Numbered from the stretch's first letter, positions 1 to 5,308 are shown. The stretch: DNA of 5,328 nt from Thermogutta sp. (GCA_012798155.1 JAAZNR010000511.1:1-5328), one strand, 5' to 3'. Numbers and translations: made by a program. Notes: generated by a model not told the origin, from the sequence alone.

Positions 1-699
1 CGTGATCTCGGCCGTGGCGATCAGGCTGAGATCCGAGTTTTCGATGCTGTAGATTTGCGTCTCCGGTCCCCGCGGCAAGAAGCCGATGCCTTCCAGGACC
101 TCGTTGCGGGCCAGGTCCGGGGTGGTCATCGGGATGAATCCGTCCTGGAGCAGAACGTCCAGGGCGTACCGCTGCAGCGCCAGCTCCAAAAGGACGGCCT
201 CATTCTTCAAAAAGTAGAAGCCGTGACCCGTCACGCGCGCGGCGGCCTCGAAGTCGATCAGGTCCAACTTCTCCGCCAACTGCACGTGGTCCAGCGGGGG
301 AAAGTCGAAGTGGGGGAGGGGCGCTGCGCCGCGGGCGATTTCGCGGGCATTTTCCTCGCCGCCGCGAGGGACCTCCGGATGGGTGAGGTTGGGGATCATC
401 CGCAGCAGGGCGTCGGCCTCCGCTTCCACGGCGCTCATTTCGCGTTCCGTCTCGGCCGCCTCTTCCCGCAAACGCCGGCCCTCCTCCTTCTTGGCCTGAC
501 GCTCGGCCTCGTCGCGGCATTGCGCCAAGGCCTTCGCGATCTCATTGGCTCGGCGGTTGCAGGCGTCCCATCGCGCCCGCAGGTCCCGGCGGCGATTCTC
601 CAATTCGGCCAGCCGGTCCACGTCCGCGCGGACGCCGCGCTCCGCGCAGTTGCGTTTGACCTCTTCCAGGTGTTCCACGACCCAACGTCGATCCAGCAT
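1..699 (-). CDS. serS: Seryl-tRNA synthetase, N-terminal part (cut by window edge)
   Basis: Class II aminoacyl-tRNA synthetase that charges tRNA-Ser (and tRNA-Sec where present) with serine in the cytosol. Only the first 233 codons are inside the window; bacterial SerRS is usually about 420-430 residues, so roughly half is missing. Residues about 28-100 are charged and heptad-like, matching the long tRNA-binding coiled-coil arm. The family signature NLTHPEVP (residues 104-111) follows. Next come TGHGFYFLK (157-165), which opens the catalytic domain, and the motif 1 region DGFIPMTTPDL (185-195). The serine-recognition triplet TAE (229-231) sits just before the cut; motifs 2 and 3 lie outside. 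The ATG at 699-697 is chosen because GGAG lies 8-9 bases upstream and an in-frame TGA stands at 705-703; only a GTG (702-700) could compete. The gene follows the M20 peptidase gene on the same strand after 102 bases, with no clear promoter or terminator between them, so co-transcription is possible. Nothing suggests damage. Confidence 0.96.
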   Translation of the reverse strand, partial: MLDRRWVVEHLEEVKRNCAERGVRADVDRLAELENRRRDLRARWDACNRRANEIAKALAQCRDEAERQAKKEEGRRLREEAAETEREMSAVEAEADALLRMIPNLTHPEVPRGGEENAREIARGAAPLPHFDFPPLDHVQLAEKLDLIDFEAAARVTGHGFYFLKNEAVLLELALQRYALDVLLQDGFIPMTTPDLARNEVLEGIGFLPRGPETQIYSIENSDLSLIATAEIT

Positions 700-801
700 C
701 ACTCACGTCTCCGTGGAAGGGGCACCGACCTCTCCCCGCTCGGCCGGGCTTGGGTTGTGCTTTTCAGACGCTCTGGGGAAGCCGGGCGCGGCGTCCTCGG
801 A

Positions 802-2208
802 TCACGTGGTTCTCGTCCCGTCGCTTCCCCGCCGCAGTTCTTCCCACAGCCGAGCCGAAACGGCCATCGCGCGGTGATAGGTTTGCACGGAAAACTTTTC
901 GTTGGGAGCGTGGGCGTTGTCGTCCTCTTGGGCGAAGCCGATCAGGAGGACGTCCACGCCCAACCGTTGTTGGAAGCGTGCCACGATGGGGATCGAGCCT
1001 CCCTCGCGGATGGCGACCGGCGGATGGGGAAAGACCGCCGCCAAGGCCCTCTCCGCCGCCTTCAGGTAAGGGCTGTCGAGCGGCGTCAAGACGGCCGGCG
1101 AGCTGTGCAAGTCGATGATCTCCAGCCGGATGCCCGGCGGGCAGAGTTGCCGCAAGCGGATTTCCAAGCCCTTGGCCACCTTGGCGGGGTCTTGGTGCGG
1201 GACCAGGCGGAAGCTGAGCTTGGCCCCCGCCCGGCCGGGGATGACGGTCTTGGCGCCGGCCCCCTGATAGCCGCCCCAAACGCCGCACACGTCGTACGTC
1301 GGCCTGGCCCAGCGGCGCTCCAACACCGAGTAGCCCTTTTCCCCCACCGCGGTTTCCACGCCCAACATCCGGAAATAGGCCTTTTCGTCGAAGGGCACCG
1401 CGCGAATCCGCGCCCGCTCCTCCTCGCTGAGCGGTAGCACGTCGTCGTAGAAGCCGGGGATCTGGATGCGGCCGTGATCGTCGAGCAGTCCGGCCAGCAT
1501 CTTGGCCAGGGCATTGCACGGGTTGGTCACCCCTCCGCCGAACGAGCCGGAGTGCAGATCGCGATTGGGGCCGGTCAGGCGAATCTCGTAATAGGCGATG
1601 CCGCGAAGCCCGTAGGTGACGGCGGGCTGATCCGGGCCGGGCATCCCCGTATCGCTGATGACCGCGCAATCGCACGCCAGACGCTCCGCCGCCTCATCGA
1701 TGAACCGTTCCAAGCGGTGACTGCCGACCTCCTCCTCGCCTTCCACGACGAATTTGAAGTTGAGCGGCAGCCGCCCGGCCGCCTCCCTCCACGCCCGAAC
1801 CGCCAAGATGTGCGGCAGGATTTGCCCCTTATCGTCGCAGGCCCCGCGGGCGAAGAAGGCCCCCTCGCGAATGCTCGGCTCGAAGGGCGGGGTCTCCCAC
1901 AGCGAAGGGTCTTCCGCCGGCTGCACGTCGTAATGCCCATAGACCAAGACCGTCGGCGCCCCTTCCACTCGCGGCGACTCGGCGTACACCACGGGCCGGC
2001 CCTCGCCGTCCACCAGTTCCACGGAGAAGCCCATCCGCTCGAAGAGATCGGCCGTCCACCGCGCGGCCCGGCGGACGTCCTCCGCATGGCCGGGATCAGC
2101 GCTGACGCTGGGAATCCGCAAGTATTGGCAGAGCAAATCGTCCCATTCCGCCCGGTGCGTTTGCAGATATTCCAAAACTTGATCGATGTCGCTCATAGGT
2201 TTCGTCAT
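802..2208 (-). CDS. M20-family metallopeptidase (dipeptidase, CNDP-like)
   Basis: Predicted cytosolic dinuclear-zinc (or manganese) peptidase that hydrolyses dipeptides or short peptides; 468 residues, the usual length for the cytosolic nonspecific dipeptidase/carnosinase branch of M20. The metal site is complete: GHYDVQP (91-97, ligand H92, catalytic D94), GACDDKG (122-128, bridging D125), EGEEEVGS (156-163, general base E159 and ligand E160), ISDTG (184-188, ligand D186) and NAHAPNE (431-437, ligand H433). The lid/dimerisation domain lies between about residues 205 and 370. It has DLHSG (217-221), whose His reaches the partner subunit's active site in this family, and SFRLVP (332-337), whose Arg binds the substrate carboxylate. 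GGSIP (403-407) is also present. There is no signal peptide. Two starts are possible: ATG at 2208, or ATG at 2196 (464 residues). The only purine-rich stretch, TAGGGA, directly abuts the first ATG and lies 12 bases before the second, so it decides neither. It is divergent from clpS, and serS follows on the same strand. Exact substrate cannot be read from sequence; related M20 members act on other amide bonds. Confidence 0.93.
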   Translation of the reverse strand: MTKPMSDIDQVLEYLQTHRAEWDDLLCQYLRIPSVSADPGHAEDVRRAARWTADLFERMGFSVELVDGEGRPVVYAESPRVEGAPTVLVYGHYDVQPAEDPSLWETPPFEPSIREGAFFARGACDDKGQILPHILAVRAWREAAGRLPLNFKFVVEGEEEVGSHRLERFIDEAAERLACDCAVISDTGMPGPDQPAVTYGLRGIAYYEIRLTGPNRDLHSGSFGGGVTNPCNALAKMLAGLLDDHGRIQIPGFYDDVLPLSEEERARIRAVPFDEKAYFRMLGVETAVGEKGYSVLERRWARPTYDVCGVWGGYQGAGAKTVIPGRAGAKLSFRLVPHQDPAKVAKGLEIRLRQLCPPGIRLEIIDLHSSPAVLTPLDSPYLKAAERALAAVFPHPPVAIREGGSIPIVARFQQRLGVDVLLIGFAQEDDNAHAPNEKFSVQTYHRAMAVSARLWEELRRGSDGTRTT

Positions 2209-2378
2209 TCCCTACCGTGGGGGCGGAGTGTCCACGAAAACGTAGGCGACTCGGCCGGCATGGGGCCGCGCGGACCTCCGCGAAATATCCCGAAATAGGC
2301 AAACCGTGACCGGTTGTCGGGCGGCTCCAGCCGGGAGGCCGTGCCTCGCCGAACTTCTGGAAGCCGCGAAAATATCAC

Positions 2379-2384
2379 TATAAT
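2379..2384 (+). promoter_or_regulatory. Candidate -10 box (TATAAT) for clpS
   Basis: A perfect TATAAT consensus hexamer lies in otherwise GC-rich DNA. Transcription from it would begin near 2391 and give a leader of about 105 bases before the GTG start of clpS. The -35 region is poor: TTCTGG at 2355-2360 with an 18-base spacer matches TTGACA at only two positions, and there is no TG extension before the -10. The assignment therefore rests on the hexamer and its position alone. Confidence 0.45.
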
Positions 2385-2420
2385 GAGAATGTGGAGTTTG
2401 GACTATTGGGACACGCGGAG

Positions 2421-2449
2421 CCGCCGCGGAGGCCGATCCGGGGCGGCGG
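2421..2449 (+). promoter_or_regulatory. GC-rich hairpin in the clpS leader
   Basis: CCGCCGC (2421-2427) and GCGGCGG (2443-2449) are perfect 7-base complements separated by 15 bases. An inner GGA (2428-2430) and TCC (2437-2439) can extend the stem. It lies between the candidate -10 box and the clpS start and has no T-run after it, so it is not a classical terminator. A role in mRNA stability or translation is possible but unproven. Confidence 0.35.
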
Positions 2450-2484
2450 AGGCGTTTCGAGTGTGTCAAAACCGGGCGAAAGTC

Positions 2485-2491
2485 GAGGAGG
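2485..2491 (+). promoter_or_regulatory. Shine-Dalgarno site that fixes the clpS start
   Basis: GAGGAGG lies 5 bases before the GTG at 2497. It is the strongest ribosome binding site in the window. It favours this GTG over the in-frame GTG at 2461 or the ATGs at 2383 and 2389, none of which has a comparable site. Confidence 0.75.
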
Positions 2492-2496
2492 CCGAC

Positions 2497-2853
2497 GTGG
2501 ATCAGGCTGCCGACGCCAATGAAGCTCCGGTCGCCGTGAAGTCACGACCGGACCCCAAGGAGGAAGAACGCAAAAAGCCGCGAAAGGTCCCGCGGTATCA
2601 CGTCGTCTTGTGGAATGACGACGACCACACCTATGAATACGTCATTCGCATGCTTGCGGCGTTGTTCGGGCACCCCGCGGAAAGGGCGTTGCAGATGGCC
2701 AGGGAGGTCGATACCCAGGGACGCTGCATCGTGCTGACGACCACGCGGGAACACGCCGAATTGAAGCGTGACCAGATTCACGCCTTTGGTCGAGATCCGC
2801 TCGTCCGCGGCTGCGCCGGCTCGATGACGGCCACCATCGAACCGGCCGAGTGA
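2497..2853 (+). CDS. clpS: ATP-dependent Clp protease adaptor ClpS
   Basis: Small cytosolic adaptor that binds proteins carrying N-degron residues and hands them to the ClpA unfoldase of ClpAP. With the GTG start the protein has 118 residues, close to the usual 100-120. Residues 1-33 are a charged, flexible extension (KEEERKKPRK at 21-30), the part that in other ClpS proteins engages ClpA. The folded core runs from about 34 to 115: WNDDDHTYEYV (39-49), FGHPAERALQMAREVDTQGR (57-76) and TTTREHAELKRDQIHAFGRD (81-100). N40 and D41 match N34 and D35 of E. coli ClpS, which hold the degron's alpha-amino group. Three pocket positions differ by alignment: M40 becomes Y46, M62 becomes A68 and H66 becomes D72. 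I recall the same NDDDHTYEYV/VDTQGR form in planctomycete ClpS, so this looks like a lineage type and not decay. clpA and aat are not in the window. The start follows from the ribosome binding site. Confidence 0.93.
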   Translation: MDQAADANEAPVAVKSRPDPKEEERKKPRKVPRYHVVLWNDDDHTYEYVIRMLAALFGHPAERALQMAREVDTQGRCIVLTTTREHAELKRDQIHAFGRDPLVRGCAGSMTATIEPAE

Positions 2854-2953
2854 TCGGAAGCCCGCGAAGCTCCGGAGGGGACTGCTCCGCCGCGGCCACG
2901 TGAGGCAGGACGTGAGGGTCAAAGCCGGCCACGACGGGGCGCGGCCCTCCCTC

Positions 2954-3000
2954 GGCCGGGTGGCTGGGGTCGAAGCGTAGCGAAGCCCCCGGACAGCCGG
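2954..3000. repeat. REP-like imperfect inverted repeat
   Basis: GGCTGGGG (2962-2969) is mirrored by CCCCC (2986-2990) and, after a short bulge, AGCC (2995-2998). CGAAGC occurs twice inside the loop (2971-2976 and 2981-2986), exactly 10 bases apart. The block is flanked by GGCCGG and AGCCGG. From memory, similar GGCTGGGG...GCGAAGCCCC blocks are scattered between planctomycete genes; I cannot confirm this without a genome search. Confidence 0.45.
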
Positions 3001-3016
3001 TTTCGCGGCGATCCCA

Positions 3017-3036
3017 CCGCCGGCGTACGCCGGCGG
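3017..3036. repeat. Perfect 20-base GC palindrome
   Basis: The ten bases CCGCCGGCGT at 3017-3026 are followed directly by their exact reverse complement at 3027-3036. It could form a cruciform, or a hairpin if transcribed, or be a protein-binding dyad. It stands among other inverted repeats, which favours a dispersed intergenic repeat over a gene-specific operator. Confidence 0.7.
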
Positions 3037-3089
3037 CTCGTGGAACTTATGCAGAACGAAGTCGCCATGCGCAACGCGAGGGCCTGAGT

Positions 3090-3107
3090 CGCTAGCGCGA
3101 GCTAGCG
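3090..3107. repeat. 7-bp hairpin with GCGA (GNRA) tetraloop
   Basis: CGCTAGC (3090-3096) pairs perfectly with GCTAGCG (3101-3107) around a GCGA loop (3097-3100). As RNA from the plus strand this is a stable GNRA-capped stem. It is followed by a self-complementary CGGCCGGCCG tract (3106-3115). I recall closely similar GCTAGC...GCTAGC repeats between planctomycete genes, so a dispersed repeat is the likelier reading than a terminator; no T-run follows. Confidence 0.6.
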
Positions 3108-3170
3108 GCCGGCCGGCTGGAATCGCAAACGCCCCCTTGGTCGCCGTACCCACACATTTTGCCGTTCTCG

Positions 3171-3231
3171 TTCATCTTTCATCTCACGGTTTTCATCTCT
3201 CAGTTCATCTCACGGTTTTCATCTCGCGGTT
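3171..3231 (+). repeat. Degenerate TTCATCT tandem repeat in the mtaB leader
   Basis: TTCATCT occurs five times, starting at 3171, 3178, 3192, 3204 and 3218, with spacings of 7, 14, 12 and 14 bases. The 14-base unit TTCATCTCACGGTT is exact at 3178-3191 and 3204-3217, and differs by one base at 3218-3231. The tract is pyrimidine-rich, unlike the surrounding GC-rich DNA, and ends 4 bases before the mtaB ATG where a Shine-Dalgarno site would be expected. Confidence 0.7.
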
Positions 3232-3235
3232 AGCC

Positions 3236-4534
3236 ATGCCGACCCTCAAAACGATCACGCTGGGCTGCAAGGTCAATCAATACGAAACGGAGTATCTCCG
3301 CCAGGGATTCCTCCAACTGGGGTACCGGGACGCGGAAGAGGACGCCCCCGCCGATTTGTACATCTTCAACACCTGCACGGTGACGCACCAGGCGGACGCC
3401 GAGTGCCGCAAAATCCTCCGTCGTCTGGCCCGCGAGAATCCGGCCGGCGAAATCATCGTGATGGGCTGCTACGCGACCAAGGCGGCCGACCAGGTCCGCG
3501 AATTCCCCGGCGTCAGCGAGGTGATCACCGACAAGCGCCGCATGGCGGACGTGCTGGCCAAACGCGGCCTCGCGCAGGTACCCACCGGCATCTCCCAGTT
3601 CGCGCGGCGGCACCGCGCCTACGTCAAGGTTCAGGACGGCTGCTGCCTGCCTTGCAGCTACTGCATCATCCCTCAAGTGCGACCCGACGTTTGGAGTCGT
3701 CCCGTCCCCGAGATCGAGGATGAAGTGCGCAGGCTGGCGGACGCGGGCTATCGCGAAGTGGTCTTGACGGGCGTGCATTTGGGGCTTTTCGGTCACGATC
3801 GACCGCGGGACGAGCGGATCGACCTGGCGGGCTTGGTGGAGCGGCTGATCGGCGTCCGGGACGGCTTCCGCATCCGTATCTCCAGTTTGGAGGTCAACGA
3901 AGTCTCGGATCGACTGCCGGCGGTGATGGCCGCCCATCCCCACCGCGTGTGCCCGCACTTGCACATCCCCTTGCAAAGCGGTTCCCCCGCCGTTTTGCGG
4001 CGGATGCGGCGGCGAGCCTCCATGGACTACTTTTTCGACCGCTGCGGACGGGTGCAGGAATTGCTGCCTCTTCCGGCCCTCTCGACCGACGCCATGGTCG
4101 GTTTTCCCGGCGAGACGGAGGAAGACTTCGAGGCTACGTGCCGCGCCGTGGAGCGGATCGGCTTCGTCAAGGTGCACGTCTTTCGCTTCAGCCCCCGCGA
4201 AGGGACTCCCGCCGCCGACATGCCCGACCAGGTGCCGGAGGAGATCAAACGCGACCGCGGGCGGCGCCTGGATGCGACGGCCCAACAATCGCGCCGCCGC
4301 TATATCAGCCGCCTCCTGGAAACGGAAGTGCAGGTCTTGTTGGAGGACGAAACCGATCCGACCTCGCCGGTCTGCCCCAATCACGTCCTCGGCATGTCCG
4401 ACCGCTACGTTCCCACGGCCGTGCCCGCCGGGTCCGGCAAGCCCGGAGAGCTGGTCTCCGTGCGTTTGACCGGCTGGGACGGCGAATTCTTGCACGGCGG
4501 CGTTTTGGCTCCGGCCGGAAATCGAGAGACTTGA
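3236..4534 (+). CDS. mtaB: tRNA t6A37 methylthiotransferase MtaB (radical SAM)
   Basis: Adds a methylthio group to C2 of N6-threonylcarbamoyladenosine at position 37 of ANN-decoding tRNAs, giving ms2t6A; a cytosolic enzyme with two [4Fe-4S] clusters. The 432 residues show the full three-domain layout. The N-terminal methylthiotransferase domain (about 3-100) opens with TLGCKVNQYET (8-18), the MtaB-type signature, and supplies the auxiliary-cluster cysteines C11, C47 and C78. The radical SAM domain (about 126-320) has C136-x3-C140-x2-C143, then RISSLE (214-219), HLHIPLQSGS (241-250) and VGFPGETEEDF (288-298). A TRAM RNA-binding domain occupies about 357-425. TLGCKVN and not the MiaB or RimO signature favours MtaB over those paralogues. 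The ATG at 3236 is required by the domain start; longer in-frame versions would translate the TTCATCT repeat. No Shine-Dalgarno sequence is visible. C137 directly after the first cluster cysteine replaces the common Asn (GCN). Confidence 0.94.
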   Translation: MPTLKTITLGCKVNQYETEYLRQGFLQLGYRDAEEDAPADLYIFNTCTVTHQADAECRKILRRLARENPAGEIIVMGCYATKAADQVREFPGVSEVITDKRRMADVLAKRGLAQVPTGISQFARRHRAYVKVQDGCCLPCSYCIIPQVRPDVWSRPVPEIEDEVRRLADAGYREVVLTGVHLGLFGHDRPRDERIDLAGLVERLIGVRDGFRIRISSLEVNEVSDRLPAVMAAHPHRVCPHLHIPLQSGSPAVLRRMRRRASMDYFFDRCGRVQELLPLPALSTDAMVGFPGETEEDFEATCRAVERIGFVKVHVFRFSPREGTPAADMPDQVPEEIKRDRGRRLDATAQQSRRRYISRLLETEVQVLLEDETDPTSPVCPNHVLGMSDRYVPTAVPAGSGKPGELVSVRLTGWDGEFLHGGVLAPAGNRET

Positions 4535-4677
4535 CAACCGGCTCCCGTCGCGTTTGAATATCAGGTGGTTGGGTGGGAGCGATCGGCGGTCCGGCAGGGG
4601 AAGCGAATCCGCACCCCCGACCTGAGGATGCCAGACTCGTTTTTTGGAAACCCGGCTTTAGAGAGGGGGAACGTGTC

Positions 4678-5229
4678 ATGAAGCGACTGTTGGCGTTGAT
4701 GGCGGTGCTGGGAATGCTGACTTTGGCGGTAGGCTGCCCGAAAGAGGCCGAGGAATCCCCGGCCCCGGGAACACAGGAGCAACCTGGCGCGGAACAGCCT
4801 GGCGCGGAGCAACCCGCGGCCGAGCAGTCCGCCGTCGAACAACCGGCGGAACAAGCCGGTGCGGAACAAGGAGCGGAGGAAGCGGCCCCGGGTTCGGTGC
4901 CGCAGATCGAGTTCCCCGCCCCGGCCGCTGAGCAGCCCGCGATGGAGCAGCCGGCCGAACAACCCGCCCCGGCCGAACAACCTGCTGAGCAACCCGCTCC
5001 AGCCGAGCAACCGGCCGAACAGCCCGCTCCCGCGGAACAGCCCGCGATGGAGCAACCGGCTGAACAGCCCGCCCCGGCTGAGCAACCGGCTCCACCCGCT
5101 GAGCAACCTGCCCCGGCTCCGGGCGAGCAACCGGCTCCCGCTGAACAGCCCGCGATGGAGCAGCCGGCTGAACAGCCCGCCCCGGCCGAGCAGCCTGCCG
5201 AGCAGCCTGCCCCTCCGCCTCAACCATGA
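4678..5229 (+). CDS. Putative lipoprotein with Pro/Ala/Glu/Gln repeats
   Basis: I do not recognise this 183-residue protein beyond its class. Residues 1-20 form a lipoprotein signal: MKR, a hydrophobic stretch, then LAVGC, so C20 would be lipidated after cleavage by signal peptidase II. Ala at -3 is weaker than the usual Leu. The mature part is nearly all AEQPA-type repeats. A short non-repetitive island, EEAAPGSVPQIEFPAP (67-82), separates an early Gly-containing array (34-64) from a regular array (84-178). A larger unit around PAMEQPAEQPAPAEQPA recurs with its Met at 89, 124 and 160, that is, every 35-36 residues. After K22 there is no Lys, Arg, His or Asp, and F79 is the only aromatic residue, so the chain should be strongly acidic and extended or disordered. 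AGGGGGA (4664-4670), 7 bases before the ATG, fixes the start and rules out the upstream in-frame ATG at 4573. It lies 143 bases after mtaB. An envelope spacer or cell-wall-associated role is only a guess. Confidence 0.8.
   Translation: MKRLLALMAVLGMLTLAVGCPKEAEESPAPGTQEQPGAEQPGAEQPAAEQSAVEQPAEQAGAEQGAEEAAPGSVPQIEFPAPAAEQPAMEQPAEQPAPAEQPAEQPAPAEQPAEQPAPAEQPAMEQPAEQPAPAEQPAPPAEQPAPAPGEQPAPAEQPAMEQPAEQPAPAEQPAEQPAPPPQP
4933..5162 (+). repeat. Long-period DNA repeat inside the lipoprotein gene
   Basis: The 17-base string CAGCCCGCGATGGAGCA is identical at 4933-4949, 5038-5054 and 5146-5162, giving periods of 105 and 108 bases, both multiples of three. Between these copies, GAGCAACC/GAACAGCC-type units recur with silent differences (CAA/CAG, GAA/GAG, CCC/CCG/CCT). 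The protein repeat is therefore older or more constrained than the DNA repeat, while the exact copies point to more recent segment duplication. Confidence 0.75.
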
Positions 5230-5243
5230 GCGTTGAGGGAAGG

Positions 5244-5308
5244 CTCGTGCTCGCAGTTACCGAGCGTGCTTGCGGTCGGTAAGAAGACGGCCCGGCCGTC
5301 GGCACGAG
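5244..5308 (+). other. Candidate structured RNA: three-way junction of inverted repeats
   Basis: Three perfect inverted repeats combine without conflict. The outer helix is CTCGTGC (5244-5250) with GCACGAG (5302-5308), extendable by a U-G pair (5251/5301). Inside it, TTACCGA (5257-5263) pairs with TCGGTAA (5276-5282); past a G-G mismatch this extends by three pairs (5265-5267 with 5272-5274) to a GCTT loop. The third helix, GACGGCC (5286-5292) with GGCCGTC (5294-5300), forms six usable pairs around a 3-base loop. Only about 5, 3 and 0 bases remain unpaired at the junction. It begins 15 bases after the lipoprotein stop and has no T-run within the window. It may be a transcript end structure, a leader for a gene to the right, or a dispersed repeat; strand is assumed from the neighbouring gene. 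Confidence 0.45.

Larger units (their letters stand above)
2209..2496. other. Divergent intergenic spacer between the M20 peptidase gene and clpS
   Basis: This 288-base stretch must hold the promoters for both divergent genes. Seen in it: a direct repeat CGAAATA at 2281-2287 and 2291-2297; a small dyad AACCG-TGAC-CGGTT at 2302-2315; a TATAAT hexamer at 2379-2384; a GC-rich hairpin at 2421-2449; and the clpS ribosome binding site. The clpS reading frame stays open leftward to 2314, but the translated upstream part has no ClpS similarity that I recognise and contains the TATAAT box, so I treat it as non-coding. I could not identify a convincing minus-strand promoter for the peptidase gene. Confidence 0.6.
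2854..3235. other. 382-base non-coding stretch rich in inverted repeats
   Basis: No credible gene lies between clpS and mtaB. The stretch holds, in order, a direct repeat ACGTGAGG (2898-2905 and 2910-2917), complementary CCGGCC (2925-2930) and GGCCGG (2954-2959), a REP-like imperfect hairpin (2954-3000), a perfect 20-base palindrome (3017-3036), a 7-bp hairpin with a GCGA loop (3090-3107), and a TTCATCT repeat leader (3171-3231). No U-tract follows any hairpin, so no canonical intrinsic terminator for clpS is visible, and I found no convincing promoter for mtaB. A minus-strand frame is open here (3153 down to 2542), but it runs on antisense into clpS and resembles the repeat-derived spurious proteins common in planctomycete annotations. 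Confidence 0.65.

Noticed and set aside
744..785. Hairpin between the M20 peptidase and serS genes (CCGGGCTT with AAGCCGG)
   Set aside because: It contains a bulge and a loop of about 27 bases with no T-run on the minus strand, so it is not convincing as a terminator or attenuator.
55..1437. Plus-strand open frame of 460 codons
   Set aside because: It lies antisense to serS and the M20 peptidase, whose frames carry complete family motifs. Its translation is Arg/Gln/Gly-rich with no recognisable domain, typical of a high-GC shadow frame.
1474..2298. Plus-strand open frame of 274 codons
   Set aside because: Antisense to the N-terminal half of the M20 peptidase, with no domain or ribosome binding site.
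2314..2496. Longer N-terminus for ClpS (61 more codons)
   Set aside because: It would translate the TATAAT box and leader hairpin and give a 179-residue ClpS. The GTG at 2497 has an excellent SD and gives the usual length.
2542..3153. Minus-strand open frame of 203 codons over the clpS-mtaB spacer
   Set aside because: It overlaps clpS antisense and translates the intergenic palindromes; stretches such as FHEPPAYAGGG look repeat-derived, with no domain or start signal.
3137..3235. Longer N-terminus for MtaB starting at TTG 3137
   Set aside because: The added 33 residues come from the TTCATCT repeat and precede the normal family start just before TLGCKVN.
3230..4537. Minus-strand open frame of 435 codons
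   Set aside because: It mirrors mtaB almost exactly and shows a low-complexity His/Gly/Arg composition. mtaB has all expected cysteines and domains.
4597..4645. Intrinsic terminator for mtaB (imperfect hairpin 4597-4618 and T6 at 4640-4645)
   Set aside because: The T-run lies 21 bases after the stem, far too distant, and the sequence between forms no good stem. The GCTCCC/GGGAGC pair (4541-4546, 4575-4580) has a 28-base loop and no T-run.
4590..4660. tRNA-like stretch on the minus strand (GGGGTGCGGATTCGC then TTCCCC)
   Set aside because: The T-loop consensus TTCRA between matched 5-bp arms is absent, and no acceptor, D or anticodon arm can be drawn.
4561..5305. Two overlapping minus-strand open frames rich in RGLFSRLL-type and RPGRAV-type repeats
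   Set aside because: Both are produced by the AEQPA codon repeat read backwards. Only the plus strand has a ribosome binding site and a lipoprotein signal.
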